Shown piece after piece: positions 1-5,982 of a stretch of DNA of 6,452 bases. Source of the stretch: JAGQTE01 sp964648005. GTDB lineage: Bacteria; Actinomycetota; Acidimicrobiia; Acidimicrobiales; Acidimicrobilacustridaceae. The stretch covers positions 1-6,452 of the forward strand of contig CAZYKR010000250.1 of NCBI GenBank assembly GCA_964648005.1. The letters are read 5' to 3'. The notes beneath the pieces are model-generated. The model was not told the origin of the DNA. It did not search any database and saw only the letters and a program-made list of their open reading frames with translations. The position numbers and the translations under genes were made by a program. Positions within the stretch are counted from its first letter, which is position 1. Each line of letters opens with the position of its first letter.

Positions 1-892
1 CGTCCGAGAGCGAGTCCCACGCCGGCACGTCCGGGTCTCGTTCGGAGAGCTCGGTGTGTGGCGGGATGATCCCGGCGTCGAGCTGGCGCTGGAAGACCTG
101 GCGTCGGTACTCGTCCCACCCCATGTCGAAGGCGCCGGCGTAGCGATCGATCCACTCCTGCTCCACCTGGTGCGGGGCGTGGCCGGCGCCGGGGCAGAAG
201 TACAACAGGAACGGCTTGTCGGGCGCGTTGTTGTGGGCGTCCTTGATGCAGTCGATGGCGTGGTCGGCCAGGTCGACGTTGAGGTGATACCCGTCGGCGG
301 GCTGGGACGGCTGGGGCACCCAGTGGTTGTCGTGCACCAGGTCGGGGTGGAACTGGTCGGTGTCGCCGCCGAGGAACCCGTAGTAGCGCTCGAAGCCGCG
401 CCCGAGCGGCCAGCGGACGAACGGCCCGGCGGGCGACGTCTCCTCCGGCGGCGTGAGGTGCCACTTGCCGATGGCGAAGGTGTTGTAGCCCCGCTCGACG
501 AGGATCTCCGACAGCATCCCGTGTTCGGCGCTCATCGTGCCGTTGTGGGCGGGGAAGCCCATCGACAGCTCCGTGATGGCGGAGAGGCCGAGGCGATGGT
601 GGTTGCGACCGGTCAGCAGGCTGCCGCGGGTGGGCGAGCACAGCGCCGTCGTCTGGAAGTTGGCGTAGCGCAGGCCGCGGTCGGCGAGACGGTCGAGGTT
701 GGGGGTGTCGATCAACCCGCCGAAGGGAGACAGCTGCCCGTAGCCGACGTCGTCGAGGAGGATGATCACCACGTTCGGCGCGCCGTCGGGAGGTTGTGGC
801 TTCGACGGCCACGCCTCGACCGACGTGTCGAGCGTGCGGCCGATCGTCCCCGGGAACGGGGTGCCCGGCTCGTAGTACGTGAAGTCGGCCAT
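1..892 (-). CDS. Arylsulfatase (type I sulfatase, AtsA-like), N-terminal part
   Basis: Hydrolyses sulfate esters using a formylglycine made from an active-site Cys. The first 297 residues are visible and the C-terminus lies beyond the left edge; AtsA-like actinobacterial relatives are about 750-800 residues, so well over half is missing. The sulfatase signature ALCSPTRGSLLTG spans residues 83-95, with C85 in the C-x-P-T-R context read by the formylglycine-generating enzyme. D47-D48 in LLDDVGYG are the expected metal ligands, GKWH at 142-145 supplies the conserved Lys and His, and GAGHAPH at 235-241 supplies another active-site His. The protein begins MADFTYYEPGTPFPG with no signal peptide, so it is probably cytoplasmic. 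The ATG is preceded at a 4-nt gap by AGGGGGA (897-903) and by a good promoter. No activating enzyme is in the window. The family call is secure; the substrate is unknown. Confidence 0.96.
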   Translation of the reverse strand, partial: MADFTYYEPGTPFPGTIGRTLDTSVEAWPSKPQPPDGAPNVVIILLDDVGYGQLSPFGGLIDTPNLDRLADRGLRYANFQTTALCSPTRGSLLTGRNHHRLGLSAITELSMGFPAHNGTMSAEHGMLSEILVERGYNTFAIGKWHLTPPEETSPAGPFVRWPLGRGFERYYGFLGGDTDQFHPDLVHDNHWVPQPSQPADGYHLNVDLADHAIDCIKDAHNNAPDKPFLLYFCPGAGHAPHQVEQEWIDRYAGAFDMGWDEYRRQVFQRQLDAGIIPPHTELSERDPDVPAWDSLSD

Positions 893-930
893 CGGGTCCC
901 CCTGCCGTGCGTCCGCCTGGTGCGCCGCCG

Positions 931-959
931 AGTATGCCGCACACGGTGGGTCTTGTCAC
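931..959 (-). promoter_or_regulatory. Sigma-70-like promoter of the sulfatase gene
   Basis: Read on the minus strand, a -35 box GTGACA (954-959, 5 of 6 to TTGACA) and a -10 box CATACT (931-936, 4 of 6 to TATAAT) are separated by exactly 17 bp. Transcription would begin near 924, giving a leader of about 30 nt that contains the AGGGGGA ribosome site. The -10 is among the few AT-richer spots in the region. The match is by eye, but box quality, spacing and position agree. The -35 box lies inside the overlapping inverted repeats described separately. Confidence 0.55.
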
Positions 960-987
960 CAGGACTGCCAAGACCTTGGGGTCCTGG
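949..987. promoter_or_regulatory. Overlapping inverted repeats, candidate operator
   Basis: Two dyads share this segment. The first has exact 7-bp arms GGTCTTG (949-955) and CAAGACC (969-975). The second has exact 7-bp outer arms CCAGGAC (959-965) and GTCCTGG (981-987) that enclose 5-bp inner arms CCAAG (968-972) and CTTGG (975-979) with almost the same centre. They share bases, so as single-stranded hairpins they exclude each other. Together they cover the -35 box of the sulfatase promoter and extend to about -63 from its predicted start, where a repressor or activator would bind. The arms are direct observation; the regulatory role is inference. If transcribed on the plus strand they could instead form alternative leader hairpins. 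Confidence 0.5.
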
Positions 988-1044
988 GGCTGACCTGCAT
1001 CCGAGACGACCGCACATCGGCCACTCGTCGCGGCCCGGGTCGGC

Positions 1045-1050
1045 TACAAC
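1045..1050 (+). promoter_or_regulatory. Possible weak -10 box for the rightward operon
   Basis: TACAAC matches 4 of 6 bases of TATAAT and ends 8 nt before the ATG at 1059. A transcript from it would start at or just before that ATG, giving a leaderless message or, for the GTG at 1155, a leader of about 97 nt. No recognisable -35 box lies 16-18 bp upstream. It is the best plus-strand candidate I found between 893 and 1154, but weak. Confidence 0.22.
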
Positions 1051-1079
1051 GGGCGGCGATGACGACCCGGGGGAGCGAG

Positions 1080-1119
1080 GGCGTGGGCGAGGACGAGACG
1101 GGCGGCGTGGGCGAGGACG
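1080..1119 (+). repeat. 16-bp direct repeat in a G-rich leader
   Basis: GGCGTGGGCGAGGACG occurs at 1080-1095 and again at 1104-1119, an exact match with a 24-bp period. If translation began at ATG 1059 the repeats would encode two GVGED units in a Gly/Asp/Glu-rich head. If it begins at GTG 1155 they lie in an untranslated leader. The 24-bp period keeps frame, which suits either a small coding duplication or simple-sequence slippage in G-rich DNA. Confidence 0.6.
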
Positions 1120-1141
1120 GCGGGCGTGGTGATGGCGGGGC

Positions 1142-1149
1142 AGGGGGGA
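1142..1149 (+). promoter_or_regulatory. Ribosome binding site favouring the GTG start at 1155
   Basis: AGGGGGGA ends 5 nt before GTG 1155 and GGAG directly abuts that codon, giving a purine-rich site well placed for it. The competing ATG at 1059 has only GGGCGG just upstream. This is the main sequence reason for choosing 1155. Confidence 0.5.
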
Positions 1150-1154
1150 CGGAG

Positions 1155-2231
1155 GTGAGCGAGGCGTTCGGGGCGCTGGTCGACGAGCTGCGCACCCTCG
1201 AGGGGTTCGTGCTCGACCACCCGGCGGCCCTGGACGACGACCAGTACCGCGCCGAGGCGTATCGCTGGATCTTCTCGATCCTGCAGGTCGGGCTCGACTG
1301 CTTCGTGTGGGGCGATGCCGCCAACCCCCGGTTCGTCGACATCGTCGGCCCTTACAAGAAGTGGGGTGGCGACAACGCGGACGCCTTCTACGAGTACGCG
1401 CCGCTGGACCCGACCCGGACGTATCGGGTCACCGGCCGGCGCGGTGACGCCGTCTACCTGTCGCTCACCGTCTACGGCGGGCCTGACGACGGGCGGTACT
1501 CCGAGCGGATCGTCGGGTCGATCAACGACCGGGACCTCACCTTCGACGCCGACGGTGCCTTCGCCTTCTGGCTCACGCCCGACCCGTCGACGGTCGACGG
1601 TCCGGTCATCCGCCTCGAGCCGGACGCCGTGTGCGCCATCACCCGGGACTACGTGGCCGACGCCTCGTCGAGCCACCGGGTCGAGTGGCGCGTCGAGGCG
1701 ATCGACCCGCCGCCGACGTGGCGGAACACGACGGCGGACGTGGCGCGTGGCTTCCGCCGGGCGCTGACCTGGATCCGCGACCAGGCGGCGATCACGCCGC
1801 TCGGGCTGGGCGAGCCGAACACGGTCGATCCGCCGTACCCGGTGCCCACGGCGACGTTCGGGTGGGCGGCCGGTGACGCCGCCTACGCCATGGGCAGCTT
1901 CTCGTTGGCCGAGGGCGAGGCGCTCGTGCTGCGGGGCCGCTCGCCCGAGTGCGTGTTCTGGAACCTGTGCCTGTGGAACCCGTTCCTGCACACCTACAAC
2001 AGCGACTACGACCGGGTGACGATCAACGGCACCCAGGTGGCGTTCGAGCCCGACGGCTCGTGGACGCTGGTGGTGGCGGCCGACGATCCGGGCCATCCGA
2101 ATTGGCTGTGCACGCAGGGGCACATCGCGGGACGTCTGTGGTTCCGGTGGTTCCTGCCGGCACACACCCCCGACCCGATCGAGGCGTCCGTCGTGCCGAT
2201 CGCCGAGGTGCCGTCGAGGTCGGTGTCATGA
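1155..2231 (+). CDS. DUF1214 domain protein
   Basis: A 358-residue soluble protein of the actinobacterial DUF1214 family, whose biochemical role is not known to me. The N-terminal half has the family block WGGDNADAFYEYAPLDPTRTY (W70-Y90), then GDAVYLSLTVYGGPDDG (97-113). The DUF1214 domain proper, about residues 245-345, carries FWNLCLWNPFLHTYN (268-282), the DGSWTL strand (300-305) and HPNWLCTQGHIAGR (314-327) followed by the terminal FRWFLP. No signal peptide or membrane segment is seen. I chose GTG 1155 because it has a strong ribosome site and begins where relatives, as I recall them, begin. ATG 1059 would add 32 residues of repetitive Gly/Asp/Glu sequence. The stop overlaps the next start as ATGA, so the two genes are translationally coupled. 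It is first in the four-gene operon and divergent from the sulfatase. Family call confident, start less so. Confidence 0.88.
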   Translation: MSEAFGALVDELRTLEGFVLDHPAALDDDQYRAEAYRWIFSILQVGLDCFVWGDAANPRFVDIVGPYKKWGGDNADAFYEYAPLDPTRTYRVTGRRGDAVYLSLTVYGGPDDGRYSERIVGSINDRDLTFDADGAFAFWLTPDPSTVDGPVIRLEPDAVCAITRDYVADASSSHRVEWRVEAIDPPPTWRNTTADVARGFRRALTWIRDQAAITPLGLGEPNTVDPPYPVPTATFGWAAGDAAYAMGSFSLAEGEALVLRGRSPECVFWNLCLWNPFLHTYNSDYDRVTINGTQVAFEPDGSWTLVVAADDPGHPNWLCTQGHIAGRLWFRWFLPAHTPDPIEASVVPIAEVPSRSVS

Positions 2232-3070
2232 GGCGTCGCACCGTCGCCGTGGCGTCGGTCGTCGCGGCGCTCGTGCCGGCCCTGGCGGCGTGCGCTTCCT
2301 CGGCGACCGACCCGGGTGCCTCGGACACGACGGTCTCGGGCGTCCCGACGCCGACGGGTTCCACGAGTGCGACCGCCGGCTCCGGCGCCGCGGCCGTGAC
2401 CGCCCGGGGCGAGGTGGCGCGGTCGATGATCGAGGGGGAGGGCGCCATCGTGCATCGGGTGGTGGTCGACGGCGACGTGGTGGCGGTGCACGCAGAGATC
2501 CCGGCGTCGGAGCAGGTCCCGTACGGCCCGCTGGCGCAGGTGATCATCCTGCGCTTCGCCGACGACGTCGTGGTCGAACGCGAGGCGACGGCACAGGTGG
2601 TCCCGGACGAGTCCGCCAACGGCCACACGATGTTCGACGGTGGCGGCGATCCCGGTGCGCCGGTGCCGGCGTCCGAGCTGGATGCGAACCGCGACCTGGC
2701 CCGGCGGTTCCTCACCGAGGTGCTGGGTGGCGCGAACCCGGCGGCGATCGACGAGCTGGTGGGTCCGATCTACACCCAGCACAACCCGGCGGTCGGCGAC
2801 GGCGTCGAGGCGCTGCGGACCTTTGCAGGCGCCATGGGCCCGATGGAGGTCGCCATCGACGAGGTGGTTGCCCAGGGCGATCTCGTCGTGGCCTGGGTGC
2901 GCTACGGCGACACGATCCGCGGCGCCGACATCTTCCGCGTCGCCGATGGGCGCATCGTCGAGCATTGGGACGTGCTGGGCCCGGTCGCCGGGCGTGACCC
3001 GCTGCGATCCGACGGTGCCGAAGGCGCGGACGCCGAGGGCACCGGCGCCAACGTGGGGACAGCTCCCTAG
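2228..3070 (+). CDS. Lipoprotein with one and a half SnoaL/NTF2-like domains
   Basis: A 280-residue predicted lipoprotein. MRRR, a hydrophobic stretch and the lipobox LAAC put the lipidated Cys at residue 22, followed by a Ser/Thr/Gly/Ala linker to about 60. Residues 73-138 (AIVHRVVVDGDVVAVHAEI onward) resemble the C-terminal half of a SnoaL-like domain of the COG4922 type and end in the characteristic SANGHTMF (129-136). Residues 154-252 form a more complete module with YTQHNPAVGDG (182-192) and IFRVADGRIVEHWDV (235-249), but lack the SANGNTMF-type tail. The last 25 residues are low-complexity Gly/Ala/Glu. SnoaL folds bind small hydrophobic ligands and some catalyse aldol reactions; no activity can be assigned here. 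The location would be the outer face of the membrane. The start overlaps the upstream stop as ATGA, with GAGG 8 nt before it. The lipoprotein and second domain are clear; the first half-domain is my reading. Confidence 0.9.
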   Translation: MRRRTVAVASVVAALVPALAACASSATDPGASDTTVSGVPTPTGSTSATAGSGAAAVTARGEVARSMIEGEGAIVHRVVVDGDVVAVHAEIPASEQVPYGPLAQVIILRFADDVVVEREATAQVVPDESANGHTMFDGGGDPGAPVPASELDANRDLARRFLTEVLGGANPAAIDELVGPIYTQHNPAVGDGVEALRTFAGAMGPMEVAIDEVVAQGDLVVAWVRYGDTIRGADIFRVADGRIVEHWDVLGPVAGRDPLRSDGAEGADAEGTGANVGTAP

Positions 3071-3073
3071 GCT
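3068..3073 (+). promoter_or_regulatory. Leaderless-type -10 box before the pirin gene
   Basis: TAGGCT fits the TANNNT pattern common to actinobacterial -10 boxes and ends exactly 7 nt before the pirin ATG at 3081, the usual spacing for a leaderless transcript. The first three bases are the TAG stop of the lipoprotein gene. No convincing -35 box lies at the proper distance, and no Shine-Dalgarno sequence precedes the ATG. The pirin and methyltransferase genes may therefore also be expressed from this internal promoter. Confidence 0.45.
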
Positions 3074-3080
3074 GGTCGCC

Positions 3081-4100
3081 ATGGCTGACGTCGTGCTGCA
3101 GACGGTGCCGCTGGAGTTCCAGTGGCCCACGATCGACCCGTTCCTGTTCTGCGTCCATCACGACGACGCCTACCCAGCGGGCAACGAGCGGCTGGGGCCG
3201 GACGCCTCGCTGGCGGGTCGCCAACTCGGCAACGACTTCGCGCCTCGGGACGGTTGGCGGATGTACCACGGCGAGGTGGTGCCCGGCTTCCCGGCGCACC
3301 CGCACCGCGGCTTCGAGACCATCACCTACGTCCGGCGGGGGCTGATCGACCACTCCGATTCGCTGGGCGCGGCGGCACGGTTCGGGCGTGGGGACGTGCA
3401 GTGGATGACGGCCGGCGGCGGCGTCGTGCACAGCGAGATGTTCCCGCTGCTCGACCCCGACGGGCCGAACCCCGTCGAGCTGTTCCAGATCTGGATGAAC
3501 CTCCCCGCTGACGACAAGCTCGTCGAGCCGCACTTCTCGATGCTGTGGGACCACGACATCCCGCGGGTCGTCACCACCGACGACGACGGCCGGCGGGTGG
3601 AGGTGACCGTGATCGCGGGGACCCTGGGTGGTGCGACGCCGCCGTCGCCGCCGCCGCACAGCTGGGCCAGCCGACCCGACAGCGACGTCGCCATCTGGCA
3701 CGTCGTGCTCGAGGCGGGCGCGTCGCTCGAGCTGCCGGCCGCGACCTCCGACGAGACGGTGCGCACGCTGTACGTCTTCGAGGGCGACGGGCTCGACATC
3801 GCCGGTGAGGCCGTCGGCGCTCGCACCGGCAACGTGGTGCGGGCCACCCAGCCAGTCGTCGTCACGGCGCCGGCGTCGGGCGCCGAGGTGCTGGTGCTGC
3901 AGGGCCGTCCGATCGGTGAGCCGGTGGCGCAGTACGGGCCGTTCGTGATGAACGACCGCGCCGGCATCGAGCAGGCGTTCGCCGACTACCAGCGCACCGG
4001 CTTCGGCGGCTGGCCGTGGCCGGCGGACGACCCGAACCACGGCCCCGACCAGGGCCGCTTCGCCCGCCACGCCGACGGGCGTCTCGAAGAGGTCGGCTGA
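3081..4100 (+). CDS. Pirin family protein (bicupin)
   Basis: A 339-residue cytoplasmic pirin, somewhat longer than human pirin (290). The N-terminal cupin carries FPAHPHRGFETITYV (70-84), with H73 and H75, and GGGVVHSEMF (112-121), with H117 and E119. These match the three-His-one-Glu iron site of human pirin (H56, H58, H101, E103) with nearly the same spacing. The C-terminal pirin domain runs from about 205 (IWHVVLEAG) and ends with GRPIGEPVAQYGPFVM (275-290) and FGGWPW, the usual family close. Members bind Fe; some show quercetin 2,3-dioxygenase activity in vitro and others act as redox-sensitive regulators, so the reaction here is open. The ATG was chosen because it begins family-like sequence and follows a TANNNT box by 7 nt; upstream codons in the same frame overlap the lipoprotein gene. 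It lies 10 bp after that gene and 6 bp before the methyltransferase. Confidence 0.95.
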   Translation: MADVVLQTVPLEFQWPTIDPFLFCVHHDDAYPAGNERLGPDASLAGRQLGNDFAPRDGWRMYHGEVVPGFPAHPHRGFETITYVRRGLIDHSDSLGAAARFGRGDVQWMTAGGGVVHSEMFPLLDPDGPNPVELFQIWMNLPADDKLVEPHFSMLWDHDIPRVVTTDDDGRRVEVTVIAGTLGGATPPSPPPHSWASRPDSDVAIWHVVLEAGASLELPAATSDETVRTLYVFEGDGLDIAGEAVGARTGNVVRATQPVVVTAPASGAEVLVLQGRPIGEPVAQYGPFVMNDRAGIEQAFADYQRTGFGGWPWPADDPNHGPDQGRFARHADGRLEEVG

Positions 4101-4106
4101 CCGGCC

Positions 4107-4922
4107 ATGGCCGAGGTGCGTCGCGATCAGGTCCCGGACAGCTGGAGCGCTGGGGTCGCCGGCTACGAGGCGATGTTCGAGCCCTTCACCGGCGGGTACG
4201 CCGACGCCGCGGTCGACCTCCTGAGCGTCGGCCCCACCCACGAGGTCCTCGACGTGGCGGCCGGCGCCGGCGCGCTGGCGCTGCGGGCGGGACGCCGGGG
4301 CGCGTCCGTGCTGGCGACGGACTTCGCGCCCGGCATGGTCGAGCGCCTGGCGCAGCGGTTCGCCGCCGAGGGACTCGACCACTGTCGGGCCGAGGTGATG
4401 GACGGCCAGGCCCTGACGGTCGCCGACGGGTCCTTCGACGTCTGCGCGTCGATGTTCGGGCTCATCTTCTTCCCAGACCTCGACGCCGGCGTGCGCGAGC
4501 TGGCGCGCGCCGCCCGACCCGGTGGGTCGGTGTGCATCGGCGCCTGGCATGTGGCGCAGTTCCCGTTGGCGACGCTGGTGGCGGCGGCGCTGGGCGAGGT
4601 GATCGACGGCTTCGCCGCCCCGCCCGGTCCGCCGACCTGGGCCCGCCTGGGCGATGTCGACGCCATCGCCGGCCACCTGACGGCGGCCGGGTTGGTCGAC
4701 GTCGAGGTGGTGCCGGTGCGTCGGCGGTGGGTCTTCGACGACCCCGAGGCGTTCTTTCGGAGCCAGCCGAGCTGGTCGCCGCCGGTGCAGCCGCTCTTCG
4801 ACGGGCTCGACGCCGGCACGATCGACCGGGCGGCCGAGGCGTTCGCCACGGCGCTGGCCCACACCGGCGACGGCAACGCCCTCGATGTGGAGGCGCTGCT
4901 GGGGGTCGGACGGTCGGTCTGA
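4107..4922 (+). CDS. Class I SAM-dependent methyltransferase (Methyltransf_11 type)
   Basis: A 271-residue soluble methyltransferase that transfers a methyl group from S-adenosylmethionine to an unknown acceptor. Motif I is EVLDVAAGAGALA (46-58), a common DVAAG variant of the glycine-rich loop. The acidic residue ending the second strand is D72 in LATDFAPGMV. The next motif is MDGQALTVADGSFDV (98-112), followed by the post-II segment ASMFGLIFFPD (114-124) and the ARPGGSV turn. The C-terminal third, with an FDDPEAFFRSQPSW segment, probably forms the substrate cap. The ATG lies 6 bp after the pirin stop; the nearest purine-rich site, AGAGG at 4088-4092, is 14 nt upstream, so translation may rely on coupling to pirin. 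It is the last gene of the rightward operon. The fold is secure; the acceptor, whether small molecule or other, cannot be told from sequence. Confidence 0.94.
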   Translation: MAEVRRDQVPDSWSAGVAGYEAMFEPFTGGYADAAVDLLSVGPTHEVLDVAAGAGALALRAGRRGASVLATDFAPGMVERLAQRFAAEGLDHCRAEVMDGQALTVADGSFDVCASMFGLIFFPDLDAGVRELARAARPGGSVCIGAWHVAQFPLATLVAAALGEVIDGFAAPPGPPTWARLGDVDAIAGHLTAAGLVDVEVVPVRRRWVFDDPEAFFRSQPSWSPPVQPLFDGLDAGTIDRAAEAFATALAHTGDGNALDVEALLGVGRSV

Positions 4923-4937
4923 GCTGACCTGCCCTGA

Positions 4938-4955
4938 CCGGGCGTCGCCGTCCGG
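4938..4955. terminator. Hairpin between convergent genes, possible terminator
   Basis: CCGGGCG (4938-4944) and CGTCCGG (4949-4955) form a 7-bp stem with one G-U wobble and a UCGC tetraloop on the plus strand. An alternative short stem GCCC/GGGC (4931-4934 and 4940-4943) overlaps it. It lies 15 nt after the methyltransferase stop, within the 42-nt gap before the convergent gene. There is no U-tract, so it is not a canonical intrinsic terminator. On the minus strand the wobble becomes a C-A mismatch, so any role is more likely for the rightward operon. Confidence 0.33.
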
Positions 4956-4964
4956 GCGGCCGCG

Positions 4965-5915
4965 TCAGACGTCGGCGGGGTAGCGGGCGGCGGTGTCGGC
5001 GAGGACGCGGCGGCAGTCCTCGGCGCACTCGACGATGATCTCTGCGACGGGACGGACGGCGTCGATGCGGCCGGCGACCTCGCCGCACAGCGCGATGGCC
5101 GCCTCCATGTCGCCGCCGAAGTAGAGGTCGGTGAGGGTGAGCATCGCCTCCATGGCGTTGCGGTCGGTGTCGAACTCGTAGCTCGTGGTGCGATCGGTGC
5201 GCAGGGCGCGCAGGGCCGGGCTGGTGTGGCGGTTCAGGAACACGGTGTCGGTCTCGGACGCCTCGACGATGGCCTGCTTCCAGTTGTCGTGCACCGGCGA
5301 CTCGGCGGCGGACACCATGCGGGTGCCGAGCTGGATGCCCTCGGCGCCGAGCACCATCGCCGCCGCCATCGTCGGGCCGTCGAGGAAGCCGCCGGCGGCG
5401 ATGATCGGCAGGTCGAGCTGCGAGGCGACGAGCGGCAGCAGCACCATCGACGCCACGGGGGATGGGTTCTTGAAGCCGCCGCCTTCGCCGCCCTCGACGA
5501 TCAGCCCGTCGACGCCGGCATCGGCGGCCTTGCGGGCGGCGTGCAGGGTGGGCACGACGTGGAAGACGGTGAGGCCGGCGTCCTTGAGCGTGGCGGTGTA
5601 GCGGGTCGGGCTGCCGGCCGAGGTGGTGACGAAGCGCACGCCCTGGTCGATGACGAACTCGACGATCGACGGGTCGCGCACGAAGGCCTGGGCGATGTTC
5701 ACGCCGAAGGGCTTGTCGGTGAGGTCGCGCATCTTGGCGATCTCGTCTCGGACGACGTCGAGCTCGCCCGACGACGTCTCGATGATGCCCATGGCGCCGG
5801 CGTTCGAGACCGCCGAGGCCAGCTGTGCCCGGGCGATCCAGCCCATCGGGGCCTGCACGATCGGGACGTCGACACCGAGGAGCTCGGTGACGCGGTTGGA
5901 GAACGGTGCCGTCAT
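4965..5915 (-). CDS. Nitronate monooxygenase-like FMN protein lacking the usual catalytic His
   Basis: A 316-residue TIM-barrel flavoprotein of the NMO/2-nitropropane dioxygenase family (COG2070), which also includes FabK-type enoyl reductases. Family features are PIVQAPMG (18-25), FGVNIA (70-75), the FMN phosphate-binding IIAAGGF (171-177) and QLGTRM (195-200), and SAAESPVH (202-209). The segment usually reading E-x-x-E-A-G-G-H is EGGEGGGF here (141-148), so F148 stands where the catalytic His of classical nitronate monooxygenases is found. Nitronate oxidation is therefore doubtful, and a reductase or other FMN chemistry is possible. ATG 5915 has AGGA 8 nt upstream; ATG 5924 would add three residues but has GGCAGG directly abutting it. 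No promoter is evident in the 67-bp gap behind it, so it may be co-transcribed with the DUF1697 gene. It converges on the methyltransferase gene. Confidence 0.92.
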   Translation of the reverse strand: MTAPFSNRVTELLGVDVPIVQAPMGWIARAQLASAVSNAGAMGIIETSSGELDVVRDEIAKMRDLTDKPFGVNIAQAFVRDPSIVEFVIDQGVRFVTTSAGSPTRYTATLKDAGLTVFHVVPTLHAARKAADAGVDGLIVEGGEGGGFKNPSPVASMVLLPLVASQLDLPIIAAGGFLDGPTMAAAMVLGAEGIQLGTRMVSAAESPVHDNWKQAIVEASETDTVFLNRHTSPALRALRTDRTTSYEFDTDRNAMEAMLTLTDLYFGGDMEAAIALCGEVAGRIDAVRPVAEIIVECAEDCRRVLADTAARYPADV

Positions 5916-5982
5916 GGGGCGCATCCTGCCACCGGGGCTCGGCGCCGGGCGGTCCGGGGCGGGCGACGCGTCCGTCCGCCGG

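Noticed and set aside
953..981. Plus-strand promoter with -35 TTGTCA at 953-958
   Set aside because: No TANNNT-like -10 box lies 16-18 bp downstream; the bases there are G-rich. The same segment is better explained as the -35 region of the minus-strand promoter.
56..1132. A 358-codon open frame on the plus strand
   Set aside because: It is antisense to the sulfatase, whose catalytic motifs are unmistakable, and its translation is a Val/Gly/Arg-rich shadow.
2712..4862. A 716-codon open frame on the minus strand
   Set aside because: It lies antisense to the lipoprotein, pirin and methyltransferase genes, which have clear family motifs. Its translation is Arg/His/Gly-rich without any recognisable motif, as expected for a GC-rich shadow frame.
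5958..5980. Inverted repeat just after the DUF1697 stop (GGCGG at 5958-5962, CCGCC at 5976-5980) as a terminator
   Set aside because: On the strand that matters the stem has a C-A mismatch, there is no U-tract, and such imperfect stems are frequent at this GC content.
5916..5982. A separate promoter for the nitronate monooxygenase-like gene in the 67-bp gap
   Set aside because: The gap is almost pure G/C with no -10-like element on the minus strand.
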